Shown here: positions 44,266-53,555 of the stretch, one piece after another
Numbering within the stretch: position 1 is the first letter of the stretch
Layout: the number at the start of each line of letters is the position of its first letter
NCBI RefSeq assembly: GCF_021730615.1
Contig: NZ_JAJLMN010000001.1
Span: forward strand, 62,001-126,000
Source of the DNA: Lichenibacterium dinghuense
Lineage (GTDB): Bacteria; Pseudomonadota; Alphaproteobacteria; Rhizobiales; Beijerinckiaceae
DNA length: 64,000 nt
Direction of reading: 5' to 3'
Made by a program: the position numbers and the translations under genes
The notes under the pieces: model-generated
What the model was told of the DNA's origin: nothing
Databases searched by the model: none
Seen by the model: the letters and a program-made list of their open reading frames with translations, nothing else

Positions 44266-44389
44266 CGTCGATTTACTCGCCCTGGCCCATGATGCCCTCC
44301 GGCTTGCGATCCCGCATGTCGCGGAATAGTCTCCGGCCCGCAGAAAGCACGGCCGGACTGAGTGCCTGCCGCCGCCGCCGCGGATCGAG

Positions 44390-44414
44390 AACGCCTTACC
44401 AAAATTAATGTTCC
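44390..44414 (-). promoter_or_regulatory. EcfG-type promoter for nepR
   Basis: On the minus strand GGAAC (44414-44410), a 16-base spacer and CGTT (44393-44390) match the known sigma-EcfG consensus GGAAC-N16/17-CGTT exactly. It lies 125 bases upstream of the nepR start. Confidence 0.75.
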
Positions 44415-44420
44415 CGCTCC

Positions 44421-44446
44421 GGAAACTGAATTAGACGCCACGCGTT
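44421..44446 (+). promoter_or_regulatory. EcfG-type promoter for phyR
   Basis: GGAAA (44421-44425), a 17-base spacer and CGTT (44443-44446) match the sigma-EcfG consensus with one mismatch in the -35 element. It ends 44 bases before the phyR ATG and sits back to back with the nepR promoter, six bases apart, implying autoregulation of the stress switch. Confidence 0.65.
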
Positions 44447-44490
44447 ATCCCGCGCAGCGGTCTACGCCGTGCTTTTGGACTGAGGTGAGA

Positions 44491-45315
44491 ATGTCAATTT
44501 CCCAGGCGATCGCCCCGCACCTCCCGCAGTTGCGGCGCTTCGCGCGGGCTCTGACGGGCAGCCAGAAGGGCGGCGACGCCTACGTCGTGGAGACGCTCGA
44601 AGCGATCGTCGCCGACCCCAGCAACCTCGATGCCGGCGCGGACGTGCGCTGCAGCCTCTACAAGCTGTTCCTGAACCTGTGGCGTTCCGTGTCGGTCAAC
44701 ACGCTGACCGACGCCGCGGCCGTGTCGACGGACGAGATCGGCACCACCCGCCGTCTCGAAGCCATCTCCATCATGCCGCGCGTCGTGCTGCTGCTCACCG
44801 CGCTCGAAGGCTTCGACCTCGCCGAGGTTTCCCGCACCGTCGGCTGCACGGCCGAGGAAGCCCGCGCGCTGCTCGACGAGGCCAATTCCGAGATCGCCGC
44901 CCAGATCTCGACCGACGTCCTCATCATCGAGGACGAGCCGCTGATCGCCCTCGACCTTCAGAACGTCGTCGAGGACCTGGGCCACAAGGTCGTGGACGTC
45001 GCCCGGACGCATCGCGAGGCGCTGAAGGCGGTGCAGCATCATCAGCCCGGCCTGATCCTCGCCGACATCCAGCTGGCGGACGGCTCCTCCGGCCTCGAAG
45101 CGGTGAACGAGATCCTCGGCGCCTTCGAAGTGCCGGTGATCTTCATCACGGCCTACCCCGAGCGCTTCCTGACGGGCGCGCCGCCCGAGCCGGCGTTCCT
45201 GATCGCCAAGCCCTTCTCCGTGGAGACGCTCCGCGCGGTCATCAGCCAAGTGCTGTTCTTCGACCGCAAGTCGCACCGCCGGGCGAGCGCGCCTGCCGCT
45301 TCCGCGCGGGCCTGA
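44491..45315 (+). CDS. phyR: Stress response anti-anti-sigma regulator PhyR
   Basis: A 274-residue PhyR: residues about 1-135 mimic an ECF sigma factor (sigma2/sigma4-like) and the C-terminal part is a receiver with phospho-acceptor Asp192 (ILADIQLADG), Glu147/Asp148/Glu149, Thr220 and Lys240 (IAKPF). On phosphorylation the sigma-like part binds NepR and frees EcfG. FITAYPERFLTG is the characteristic PhyR receiver segment. The phosphorylating HWE/HisKA2 kinase is not seen in the window. Confidence 0.95.
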   Translation: MSISQAIAPHLPQLRRFARALTGSQKGGDAYVVETLEAIVADPSNLDAGADVRCSLYKLFLNLWRSVSVNTLTDAAAVSTDEIGTTRRLEAISIMPRVVLLLTALEGFDLAEVSRTVGCTAEEARALLDEANSEIAAQISTDVLIIEDEPLIALDLQNVVEDLGHKVVDVARTHREALKAVQHHQPGLILADIQLADGSSGLEAVNEILGAFEVPVIFITAYPERFLTGAPPEPAFLIAKPFSVETLRAVISQVLFFDRKSHRRASAPAASARA

Positions 45316-45528
45316 CCTTCTCCACAGGCTGCGTCGCTTATCCGCAGGCATGTCGGGCGCCGCGGCGCCCCCCAGGTTCATCTGGCCAGCCCCCGCGTCT
45401 ATAGTCGGGAGGAGGGTGATTCGACCGAACATCCCGCCCTTCGAGGCGGCACCGGTCGGACGGAAGGGGATAGCGCGGGGCAAGCCAGCGCCGTCATCCT
45501 CGATGCCCAAAGCCGATGAGTCCGCCGC

Positions 45529-46029
45529 ATGTCGCTTCTGCCCTTCGAGCCATCCCGCGACGAGCACCCTGTGGACGTCGTGGAACGTCTGGCCTCGTCG
45601 CGCGAGTGGTCCTTCGACCGTGAGGACGAGGACGAGATCTCCATCTCGGTCGAGGGCAAGTCCGCCGACTACCACGTCGCCTTCACCTGGCTGTCGGACC
45701 TCGAAGTGCTGCACGTCGGCTGCGCCTTCGACCTGAAGGTGCCGGATCGCCGGCGGCCCGAGATCCAGGCGCTCGTCGCCATGATCAACGAACAGCTCTG
45801 GATCGGCCACTTCGACCTTTGGAGCCGCGAGAACGTCGTCATGTTCCGGCACTCGCTGCTGATGTCCGGCGGTGCCGATCCCGACGGCCGCCAGTGCGAA
45901 GCCATCCTCAAGATGGCCGTGACGGCCTGCGACCGGTACTTCCAGGCCTTCCAGTTCGTGCTCTGGGCCGGGCGATCGGCCCGCGAAGCGCTGGACGGCG
46001 CGATGTTCGAAACCCAGGGCGAAGCATGA
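45529..46029 (+). CDS. YbjN-domain protein
   Basis: A 166-residue protein of the YbjN family, related in fold to type III secretion chaperones but of unclear function. The conserved core is HVAFTWLSDLEVLHVGCAFD, then RPEIQALVAMINEQLWIGHFDLW and CDRYFQAFQFVLWAG. Its stop overlaps the proC start (ATGA at 46026-46029), an arrangement conserved in this bacterial order, so coupled expression is likely. Confidence 0.88.
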   Translation: MSLLPFEPSRDEHPVDVVERLASSREWSFDREDEDEISISVEGKSADYHVAFTWLSDLEVLHVGCAFDLKVPDRRRPEIQALVAMINEQLWIGHFDLWSRENVVMFRHSLLMSGGADPDGRQCEAILKMAVTACDRYFQAFQFVLWAGRSAREALDGAMFETQGEA

Positions 46030-46853
46030 GCGCCGGCCAGCAGAGCGCGGCCGACACCGTTCTGCTCGTCGGCGCCGGCCGCATGGGCGGCTCCATGCTG
46101 GACGGCTGGCTGGCCCAGGGCGTCGCGGGCTCGCGCATCGCGGTGCTGGACCCCGCCCCGTCCGAGGCCCTCGCGGCGCTGTGCCGCGACCGCGGCGTGG
46201 CCCTGAACGTCACGGACGTGCGGCCGGTCGACACGCTGGTGCTGGCCGTCAAGCCGCAGGCGCTCGACGGCGCCGCGCCGGCCATCGAACCTTGGGCGGG
46301 TCCCGGGACGGCGGTCGTCTCGATCCTCGCCGGGCGGACGCTCGCCGATCTCGCGGCGAAGTTCCCCCGCGCCGCGGGGTGCCTCCGCGCCATGCCGAAC
46401 CTGCCCGCCTCCGTGGGCCGCGGCATCACGGGCCTCGCCGGCGACGGGCGGCTGTCCGAAGCCGCGGTGGCGCGGGTCGAGCGCTGGCTCGGCGCCGTCG
46501 GCGCGGTCGAGCGGCTGGAATGCGAGGACCAGATCGACGTCGTCACGGCGATCTCGGGCTCCGGGCCGGCCTACGTGTTCCTGCTCGCCGAGGCGCTGGC
46601 CAAGGCGGGCGAGAGCCTCGGGCTCGCCCCCGGCCTCGCCGCCCGTCTCGGCCGCGCCACGGTGGAAGGCGCGGGCGAACTCCTCCATCGCAGCCCGGAC
46701 GTCGAGCCGGCCGCGTTTCGGCAGAACGTGACCTCGCCGGGCGGCACCACCGCGGCGGCCCTGGCCGTGCTGATGGCGGATGGCGCGCTGGAACCGCTGC
46801 TCGTCCGCGCCGCCGAAGCCGCCCACCGCCGCGCGCGGGAACTCGCGGGCTGA
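46026..46853 (+). CDS. proC: Pyrroline-5-carboxylate reductase
   Basis: A 275-residue enzyme for the last step of proline synthesis, reducing 1-pyrroline-5-carboxylate with NAD(P)H. The nucleotide loop VGAGRMGGSM (15-24), LRAMPNLPASVG, AISGSGPAY and TSPGGTTAAAL are all present. Length is normal. It is translationally coupled to ybjN. Confidence 0.95.
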   Translation: MSAGQQSAADTVLLVGAGRMGGSMLDGWLAQGVAGSRIAVLDPAPSEALAALCRDRGVALNVTDVRPVDTLVLAVKPQALDGAAPAIEPWAGPGTAVVSILAGRTLADLAAKFPRAAGCLRAMPNLPASVGRGITGLAGDGRLSEAAVARVERWLGAVGAVERLECEDQIDVVTAISGSGPAYVFLLAEALAKAGESLGLAPGLAARLGRATVEGAGELLHRSPDVEPAAFRQNVTSPGGTTAAALAVLMADGALEPLLVRAAEAAHRRARELAG

Positions 46854-47025
46854 ACCCGGAGACGCGGCCGGCCCCGGTCGGGCCCCGCGGGTGTCGCGCG
46901 CATTGGTCGCCGGCCGTTCCCCCTCCCGAAAGCCGCGGTCGACCCCAGTTAAGGCCGCGATGGGACCCGCGCGCCGTCCGGCGCGTTCACGCCCGCCGCC
47001 CCGAAGGGGCGAGAAGGAGATGGTC

Positions 47026-47757
47026 ATGACCGCCGACGATTCCGTCAGCCCCGACGCGACGCCCAAGCCCGCCAAGCCGTCGACCAAGGATCGCATCATC
47101 GAGGCGCTGATGGAGCTGTCGGCCGAGCGGGAATGGGACGACTTCGGCCTGACCGACGTCGCGACCCGCGCGGGCGTGTCCCTGTCGGAATTCCGCGACG
47201 CCTTTCCGTCGAAGGGCGCCGTGCTGGCCGGGCTGGCTCGCAAGATCGACCACATCGTGCTCAAGCAGGAGAGCCAGGTCCTCGCCGACGAGGCGCCGCG
47301 CGAGCGCGTCTTCGACGTCCTGATGCGTCGCCTCGACGCTCTCGCGCCCTACAAGCTCGGGCTGCAGGGCGTGATGGACCACGTGCGGCGCGACCCGCTC
47401 ACCGCGGCGGCGCTCAACGGGGTGGTCGTGAACTCGATGCGCTTCATGCTGGCCGCTGCCGGCGTCGACGTCGAGGGCAACATGGCGGCCCTGAAGCTGC
47501 AAGGGATGGCCGTGTCCTGGAGCCGGGTGCTCGATGCCTGGTTCGAGGACGAAGATCCGGGCCTGGCGAAGACCATGGCGGCGCTCGACCGCGAGCTCAG
47601 CAAGGGCGAGACCTGGGTGGCCCGGCTCGACGACCTCGACCGTCTCGTGTCGCCCCTGCGGATCGTGGGCCGCGCGATGATGGACGCCCGCCGCCGATCG
47701 ACGAAATCGCGCGGCCCGGGGCGCGCCCGCGACATCGACGCCGAGACGGCGCTTTGA
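47026..47757 (+). CDS. TetR-family regulator
   Basis: A 243-residue protein with an N-terminal helix-turn-helix of the TetR type (RIIEALMELSAEREWDDFGLTDVATRAGVSLSEFRDAF, residues about 22-59; here FRD replaces the more common YYHF) and a helical ligand domain. The ATG at 47026 has AAGGAGA at ideal spacing. The C-terminus is basic. The repressor's target and ligand are unknown. The next gene starts within its stop codon. Confidence 0.8.
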   Translation: MTADDSVSPDATPKPAKPSTKDRIIEALMELSAEREWDDFGLTDVATRAGVSLSEFRDAFPSKGAVLAGLARKIDHIVLKQESQVLADEAPRERVFDVLMRRLDALAPYKLGLQGVMDHVRRDPLTAAALNGVVVNSMRFMLAAAGVDVEGNMAALKLQGMAVSWSRVLDAWFEDEDPGLAKTMAALDRELSKGETWVARLDDLDRLVSPLRIVGRAMMDARRRSTKSRGPGRARDIDAETAL

Positions 47758-48119
47758 GCGCGGAGGGCGGCGAGCCCCTCGAGCCGCCCGTCGCCTACGA
47801 CGACTTCCGCCGCCTCGACATCCGGGTCGGCACGATCGTCGAGGCCGCCCCCTTTCCGGAGGCGCGCAAGCCGGCGATCAAGCTGGTGATCGACTTCGGC
47901 CCCGCGATCGGCTCGCGGAAGTCATCGGCGCAGATCACCCGGCACTATGATCCGGCCGACCTCGTCGGCCGGCAAGTCTGCGCCGTGCTCAATTTCCCGC
48001 CGCGGCAGATCGGTCCCTTCATGTCGGAGGTGCTGACGCTCGGCTTCCCCGACGCGGACGGCGAGGTGGTCCTGGCCGTGCCAGCCGGGCCGGTCCCGAA
48101 CGGCGGTCGCCTGTTCTGA
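47754..48119 (+). CDS. CsaA-like tRNA-binding protein
   Basis: A 121-residue OB-fold protein of the CsaA/Trbp111 family, which binds tRNA and has been described as a chaperone. RLDIRVGTIVEAAPFPEARKPAIKL at the start and SEVLTLGF near the end match the family. The likely start is a TTG at 47754 overlapping the TetR stop (TTGA); no ATG or GTG suits better. Confidence 0.87.
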   Translation: MSAEGGEPLEPPVAYDDFRRLDIRVGTIVEAAPFPEARKPAIKLVIDFGPAIGSRKSSAQITRHYDPADLVGRQVCAVLNFPPRQIGPFMSEVLTLGFPDADGEVVLAVPAGPVPNGGRLF

Positions 48120-48139
48120 CGCGATCCTCGGCCGGCAGA

Positions 48140-48157
48140 ACCGGCCCGCGGGCCGGT
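48140..48157. repeat. Perfect 18-base palindrome after csaA-like gene
   Basis: The sequence from 48140 to 48157 is its own reverse complement and could form a seven-base-pair hairpin with a CGCG loop, perhaps as a weak terminator or a DNA-binding site. No T-run follows. Confidence 0.5.
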
Positions 48158-48357
48158 CGATCGAAGCGGTCCATAGGTCGGCGGGCGGGTCACCGCCTTG
48201 ATTCCGAGCCATTCATCGCGGATGACGGGGCCTCATCCCGGACGCGAGGATCGGCCCGTCCCGGGCTCGCCTTGACGCTCCGAGTTCAGTTCCGATAGTC
48301 CTGCGCGCGCCATCGGGCCGCCGGAACGCGTCGGGTCGATCACGTCGCGGAGCCAGG

Positions 48358-49209
48358 ATGCGTAGTACAGAAGCCCTGCCGGCCCTTCAGACCGCGCCCT
48401 CGCCGGAGCGGGCCTGGGTCCGAGAGTGGCGCCTGGCCGGACAGGATCTCAGCCGCTGCTTCAGGGGCTGGCAGGTTTGGGCGCTGCTGGGCGTCAGCGA
48501 CATCCGCCTGCGCTACAAGCGTTCCCGCTTCGGCCAGTTCTGGATCACCCTGTCGATGGCCTTCTTCGTCGGCGGCATCGGTGCGGTCTACGGCGGCCTG
48601 TTCCATCAGGAGATCCGCGACTACATCCCGTATCTCGCCGTCAACATGACGATCTGGACGCTGATCTCGACGTCGATCTCCGAGAGCTGCCAGGCCTTCA
48701 TCGAAGCCGCGCCCTACCTCCGCCAGGAAGCGTTGCCGAAGTCTACCTTCATCATGCGCGTGATGGTGCGCAACCTGATGGCCTTCGCCCACAACCTCAT
48801 CATCATCCCGTTGATCTTCCTGATCTTCCTCTACGCGCCGAGCCCCGTGGCCTTTCTCGCCATCCCGGGCCTCGTGCTGGTGCTGGTCGGCGTCTTCCTC
48901 GCCTCCGTGTGCCTCGCCCTGCTCTGCACGCGCTTCCGCGACATGCCGCAGATCATCGGCAACCTCCTGCAGCTCGCGTTCTTCGTCACGCCGATCATGT
49001 GGCACATCGAGCAGCTCGGGGCCAACAAGGTCTACATTGAGGTGTTGAACCCGTTCGCTTCTTTCCTGCGGGTCGTGTCGGAACCGCTGCTCGGCCGAAC
49101 GCCGGAACCGCAGACCTACCTCTCGGTCTTCATCGCCCTCGGCGTGCTCGCCGTCGTGGCTTGGCCGTGCTTCGCCAAGTACCGCTCCCGTATCGTTTAC
49201 TGGCTGTGA
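48358..49209 (+). CDS. ABC-2 type permease for polysaccharide export
   Basis: A 283-residue inner-membrane permease with six helices, of the Wzm/KpsM type that exports lipid-linked O-antigen, capsule or teichoic acid-like polymers. The cytoplasmic entry LLGVSDIRLRYKRSRFGQFW and FFVTPIMWHIEQL are family marks. The ATPase gene follows 15 bases later and the glycosyltransferase genes after that, all on the same strand. Confidence 0.92.
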   Translation: MRSTEALPALQTAPSPERAWVREWRLAGQDLSRCFRGWQVWALLGVSDIRLRYKRSRFGQFWITLSMAFFVGGIGAVYGGLFHQEIRDYIPYLAVNMTIWTLISTSISESCQAFIEAAPYLRQEALPKSTFIMRVMVRNLMAFAHNLIIIPLIFLIFLYAPSPVAFLAIPGLVLVLVGVFLASVCLALLCTRFRDMPQIIGNLLQLAFFVTPIMWHIEQLGANKVYIEVLNPFASFLRVVSEPLLGRTPEPQTYLSVFIALGVLAVVAWPCFAKYRSRIVYWL

Positions 49210-49224
49210 GCTGAGGCGACTGAC

Positions 49225-50058
49225 GTGGCTTCCATCGAACTCGTCGACGCATCGGTCGAGATCCCGATCTTCAACTCCCGCGGCCGTTCGCTCAAGACGA
49301 CGCTGATCCGCCGCGTCGGCGGCCAGGTCGAGACCGACGTCAACGATACGGTGACGGTCAAGGCGCTGAGGCACCTCAACCTGTCGCTCAGGCCCGGCGA
49401 CCGTCTCGGCCTCATCGGGCACAACGGCGCCGGCAAGTCCACGCTGCTGCGCGTCCTCGCCGGCTCCTACGAGCCGTCGAGCGGCTATGCCGACATCCAC
49501 GGCACCGTCTCGTCGCTCATCGACATGGAGATGGGGATGGATCCGGAGCTGACCGGCGCCGACAACATCATCCAGCGCGGCGTGTTCATCGGCATGTCGC
49601 TGAAGGAGGCGCGCAGCGCCATCCCCCAGATCGCGGAATTCTCCGAACTCGGCCCCTACCTCCACCTGCCGATGAGGACCTACTCGTCCGGCATGCGCAT
49701 GCGGCTCGCCTTCGCGACCTCGACGACGCGCCACCCGGACATCCTGCTCTTCGACGAGATGATCTCCTTCGGGGACGCGGGGTTCGCCGCGCGCGCCAAG
49801 GCCCGCCTCGACGCCATGCTGGACAAAGCCAAGATCCTCGTGCTTGCATCCCACGATGTCGGCTCGCTGCGATCCTACTGCAATCGCGCCGTGATGCTCG
49901 AGGCCGGAACGATCGTGGGCGAGGGCTCGGTCGATGACGTCTGGTCGCGTTACATCGACGGCGTCGAGCGGGTCGCCGAGCGCACTGCGTCGGCGGGAGA
50001 GGACGGTGTCGAGCCGGCCGAAGCCGGGGAGATCGTGCCCGCCGCCCTCGCGGACTGA
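49225..50058 (+). CDS. ABC transporter ATPase for polysaccharide export (Wzt/KpsT type)
   Basis: A 277-residue ATPase with Walker A GHNGAGKS (65-72), a signature in YSSGMRMRLAF and Walker B ILLFDEMI, where the usual DEP is DEM. An N-terminal extension (IPIFNSRGRSLKTTLI) is typical of Wzt-like proteins. It ends shortly after the ATPase domain, so it lacks the C-terminal carbohydrate-binding module that some Wzt proteins use to recognise capped O-antigen. The start is a GTG at 49225. Confidence 0.92.
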   Translation: MASIELVDASVEIPIFNSRGRSLKTTLIRRVGGQVETDVNDTVTVKALRHLNLSLRPGDRLGLIGHNGAGKSTLLRVLAGSYEPSSGYADIHGTVSSLIDMEMGMDPELTGADNIIQRGVFIGMSLKEARSAIPQIAEFSELGPYLHLPMRTYSSGMRMRLAFATSTTRHPDILLFDEMISFGDAGFAARAKARLDAMLDKAKILVLASHDVGSLRSYCNRAVMLEAGTIVGEGSVDDVWSRYIDGVERVAERTASAGEDGVEPAEAGEIVPAALAD

Positions 50059-50100
50059 GCGAGGGCGGCCCGTGCGACCCGTGCCGGATGGAGGTCTCCG

Positions 50101-51651
50101 GTGCTCCACCTCCTGGACAGCCTGACGCGCATGCCCATCCTGCGTAAGTTCCGGTCGGCTGCGCGCGTGTTCCGGGATCGGGGCCTGTCCGACACGGCCG
50201 ATCTGGCCCGCCTCCGCGCGGCGGAGCTGTACCGCACCCGCCGTCACCTTCCGGCCGACCCGGCGCGCCGCGCCAGAATGCTCGCCCTCAACCTCAACCG
50301 TTGGGGCGGCCTGTCGTCGGTTCCGGTCGAAGCGGCGGACCTCGCAGGGCTGCGCGGCGACGTGCTCGAACCCTATCTCCGCTTCCGCTACAGCGCGGCG
50401 GCCGCCGCCGCCGCGGAGCTGGCCTCGTCGCTCCGGCCGGTCGAGGCCGCCATGGCGGCCGACAGCTTCCTCGCGGTCTGGGACTTCCCGGGCATCGTCG
50501 CGTCCGCGCCGGGCTGGACGCGCGCCGCGGCCGGCACGCCCTACGCGTTGCGGATCGCGCAGGCGGCGCGCCGCGCCTTGCTGCGGCTAGGGCGGCTCGA
50601 AGAGGCGGCGACCGGCCTCGAGGTGACGGGCGACGACCGCGGCGCCCTGGCGCTGCAAGGCGACGTCTGCGACGCGCTGGGCCGCATGGACGCGGCCCGC
50701 ACCGCCTATGAGGCCGCGATCCGGCGGGACGGATCGGACGCCTACGTGCGCGAAGTCTACGGCTTCCACCTGATGAAGGCGGGTCGCGTGCGCGACGGGC
50801 TCGCGAGCTGGATGGCCGCCGACCTGCTGGCGGGCAACTATCCGCTGCGCCGCGACCGGCCGCAGTGGACCGGCGAGCCGCTCGGGACGAGACGCCTCAT
50901 GGTGCTGTTCGAGCACGGGCTCGGCGACATGATCCAGATGGCGCGCTTCCTGCCGCGCCTCATCGCCCGGGAGCCCGCGGCTTCGGTCATGGCGCGCGTC
51001 CCGGCGCCCCTGCTCGGCCTGTTCGCGCGGCAGTTCCGAACCGTCCGCTTGGTCGCCGAGGACGCGCGGGAGCCGGACTACGACCTCTTCGCGCCCTCGA
51101 TGCACCTCGCCGGCGTGCTCGACGCGCCGGATCTCGAACCGCGGACGCGCTACCTCGACCTCGGCGCACCCCTCGCGCGCGGCTCGGCGCGGCCTCGCGT
51201 GGGGGTCTGCTGGCGCGGACACCCCCGCCAGTACGAGTTCACGCGCTCGATCCCCATCGGCCTCTTCTCGACCCTCTTCGCGGCGCGCGACGTCGACTTC
51301 GCCGTCCTGCTGAACCGGCTCACCCCCGAGGAGGAGGCGAGCATCGCCCGCGAGCCCAACGTCGAGGCTCCGCCGATCAGCGACTTCGTCGACCTCGCCG
51401 CGCTGGTGGCCTCCTGCGACCTCGTCGTGTCGGTCGACACGGCCGTGGTCCATCTCGCCGGCGCCGGAGGCGTCCCGACGCTGCTCCTGTCGCGGCCGGA
51501 CAGCTGCTGGCGCTGGGGCACGGCGGGCGCCGAAGGCCCGTGGTATCGCAGCGTCGAGGTGCTGCGCCACGGCGGCGACCTGAATTGGCCGGCCCTGCTC
51601 GACGCCGCGGCGGCGCGCATCCGCATGCTCGGCCGAGCAGCCGCCGCTTGA
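50101..51651 (+). CDS. TPR protein with GT9-like glycosyltransferase domain
   Basis: A 516-residue protein. The N-terminal half is helical with tetratricopeptide-like units (about 165-260). The C-terminal half has a GT-B-like fold of the heptosyltransferase (GT9) sort, with VGVCWRGHPRQYEFTRSIP (about 360-378) and VVSVDTAVVHLAGAGGVPTLLL (about 440-461). Such proteins decorate surface glycans. A GTG at 50101 is the start. The next gene begins at its stop. Confidence 0.8.
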   Translation: MLHLLDSLTRMPILRKFRSAARVFRDRGLSDTADLARLRAAELYRTRRHLPADPARRARMLALNLNRWGGLSSVPVEAADLAGLRGDVLEPYLRFRYSAAAAAAAELASSLRPVEAAMAADSFLAVWDFPGIVASAPGWTRAAAGTPYALRIAQAARRALLRLGRLEEAATGLEVTGDDRGALALQGDVCDALGRMDAARTAYEAAIRRDGSDAYVREVYGFHLMKAGRVRDGLASWMAADLLAGNYPLRRDRPQWTGEPLGTRRLMVLFEHGLGDMIQMARFLPRLIAREPAASVMARVPAPLLGLFARQFRTVRLVAEDAREPDYDLFAPSMHLAGVLDAPDLEPRTRYLDLGAPLARGSARPRVGVCWRGHPRQYEFTRSIPIGLFSTLFAARDVDFAVLLNRLTPEEEASIAREPNVEAPPISDFVDLAALVASCDLVVSVDTAVVHLAGAGGVPTLLLSRPDSCWRWGTAGAEGPWYRSVEVLRHGGDLNWPALLDAAAARIRMLGRAAAA

Positions 51652-51656
51652 CCCGA

Positions 51657-53555
51657 GTGGACGAGACCGCCGATGGCCCCTGGCGCTGCTCGGACGACCT
51701 GCGCCTCTGCGTGACGGCGGAGGTCGGCGACCTCGGCGCGGCCGCGGCCGCGTCGCGGCTCGGCGCGGCCTTCGGCGCCGCTGGGCTGCCGCTCGCGGAA
51801 GCGCGTGCCGTGCCGGCCGGCGGGCTGCGGTCCTTCCTGCACCGCTCCGCCGCCACTGGCGTGGACGCCCTCGTCCTCGACCCCCGCACGGCGATCGATC
51901 CCGCCACGGTGATGGCGCTGCGCCGGGCCGCCGACGTCGACCCCATGATCGTCGCCACGCTGCCGCGCTTCGCCGCGCAGCCCTCGGCCTGTCCGCCCGC
52001 CGTCCCGCAGCTCGACTACGGGCTGCGGCCCGACCGGCGCTGCGTCTACGTCAAGGCATCCGCCCTGGCGGCGCTCGGCGACGGCGTCTTCACGGCGGAG
52101 GGCGACGACCTCGCCGGGCCGCTCCTGGCGCTGGCCCGCGTCGGCTTCCGGGTCGCCGTGGCGGGCGGTGCCGAGGTGATCCACCCGGACGGCGCCGTCC
52201 CGGCCAGCCCGGTGGCGATGCCGGCGGACTGGCGCCCGGCGCTGAAGCGGCGCGCGACCTCCGCGCCGGCCGTCGCCGAGGCGCTGCTGGAGGGGCTGGC
52301 GGCCGGGCCGGACGGTCGACTGCGGATCGCCTTCGACCTCAGCCACGCCGGCCCGAGCCATTCGGGCACGACGCTGCTGGCCCGCGCGCTCATCGACCGC
52401 GCGGCCGCGCGCTGGCACGACCTGTCGCTCCATGTGATCGCGAGCGCCCCGGCCTTCGCGTTCCACTTCGGCGGCCTCGGCGGGGCCGTCACGCGCGTCG
52501 ACCCGTCGGAGCGCGCGACCTTCGCCGCGCTGGTGCGGTTCGGGCAGCCGTTCCTGTGGGGGGAGATCGACGCGGCCGTGCGCCGCGCGCCCGCGCTGGT
52601 GCTCTTCATGCTCGACACGATCGGGCTCGACTGCGCCCACGACGCACCGGACGAACTCGACGCGCTGTGGAGGTTCTGCCTCGCGGAGGCGGACGGGCTG
52701 CTGTTCAACAGCGCCTTCACGGCCCGGCAATATGTCCGCCGCTTCGGGCCGCCCGCTCGCCCGTCCTGGACTTCGCTCCACTCGCTCGACCTCGCCGACT
52801 ACCGCCTCGGTGCGCCGACCGAGGGCCGGGCCGACGGCACGGTGCTGATGATCGGCAACGCCATGCCGCACAAGCGCCTGCGCGAGACGGCGGCCGCGCT
52901 CGTCGCGGCCGGGCTCGAGCGCGGTGTCGTGGCGCTCGGCCTCGCACCCGGCGCCGTGCCGGGCGTCGAAGGGATCGCCTCCGGCGGCCTGGCCCCGGAG
53001 CGCGTGGCGGCGCTCTACGCCGCGGCCCGCGTCGTGGTCTACCCGTCCGTCTACGAGGGGTTCGGCTTCCCGATCCTCGACGCCCTGGCGCACCGCCGCC
53101 CCATCCTGGTGCGCGACCTGCCGCCCTACGACGAGCTCTCCGCCGGTCTGGCGCAACGGGCCAACATCCACCGCTACAGCGACGATGCCGACCTCATCCG
53201 CCGCCTCGCCGATCCGCCCGCCTGGATCGAGGCGGATTCGGCCGCGCCGGCGCGCAACTGGGACGACGCCGCCGACGACCTCCGCGCGGCCCTCGACGCC
53301 GCAGTCCGGGGCGTCGACCGGGCCCGCCTCGTGCGCCGCATCGACCTGCTGCGCGGCCGCATGGCCTTCATGCGGGCGCGGGCCTTCGACGACGACGTCG
53401 ATGCGGACGAACTCGACCGATTGGCGGGATTGTCCGGCCGCCTCGTGCACGGTGCCCTGCTCTGGCTCGGCCGCCACGTCCCCGGCACGCGCGCGGCGCT
53501 GGCGTTCCTGCACCGCGGCTTGGACCGGCTCCGCGCCGCGGGCCGACGCGGATGA
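51657..53555 (+). CDS. GT4-family glycosyltransferase
   Basis: A roughly 632-residue protein. An N-terminal region of about 200 residues of unknown function is followed by a GT-B glycosyltransferase (RIAFDLSHAGPSHSGTTLLA at about 223, then the GT4 donor-binding region VVYPSVYEGFGFPILDALA near 460-480, with Glu and Asp at the EX7E positions). The start is GTG 51657 or a TTG at 51648 that overlaps the previous stop. It ends in an ATGA overlap with the next gene. Confidence 0.82.
   Translation: MDETADGPWRCSDDLRLCVTAEVGDLGAAAAASRLGAAFGAAGLPLAEARAVPAGGLRSFLHRSAATGVDALVLDPRTAIDPATVMALRRAADVDPMIVATLPRFAAQPSACPPAVPQLDYGLRPDRRCVYVKASALAALGDGVFTAEGDDLAGPLLALARVGFRVAVAGGAEVIHPDGAVPASPVAMPADWRPALKRRATSAPAVAEALLEGLAAGPDGRLRIAFDLSHAGPSHSGTTLLARALIDRAAARWHDLSLHVIASAPAFAFHFGGLGGAVTRVDPSERATFAALVRFGQPFLWGEIDAAVRRAPALVLFMLDTIGLDCAHDAPDELDALWRFCLAEADGLLFNSAFTARQYVRRFGPPARPSWTSLHSLDLADYRLGAPTEGRADGTVLMIGNAMPHKRLRETAAALVAAGLERGVVALGLAPGAVPGVEGIASGGLAPERVAALYAAARVVVYPSVYEGFGFPILDALAHRRPILVRDLPPYDELSAGLAQRANIHRYSDDADLIRRLADPPAWIEADSAAPARNWDDAADDLRAALDAAVRGVDRARLVRRIDLLRGRMAFMRARAFDDDVDADELDRLAGLSGRLVHGALLWLGRHVPGTRAALAFLHRGLDRLRAAGRRG

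Noticed and set aside
45316-45528. DnaA-box-like words (TTATCCGCA, TTCTCCACA) between phyR and ybjN
   Set aside because: Only two degenerate matches, no AT-rich unwinding region and no dnaA, dnaN or parAB nearby, so an origin is not supported.
48340-50247. Minus-strand frame opposite the ABC export pair
   Set aside because: The plus strand holds clear permease and ATPase motifs; the antisense frame is a shadow.
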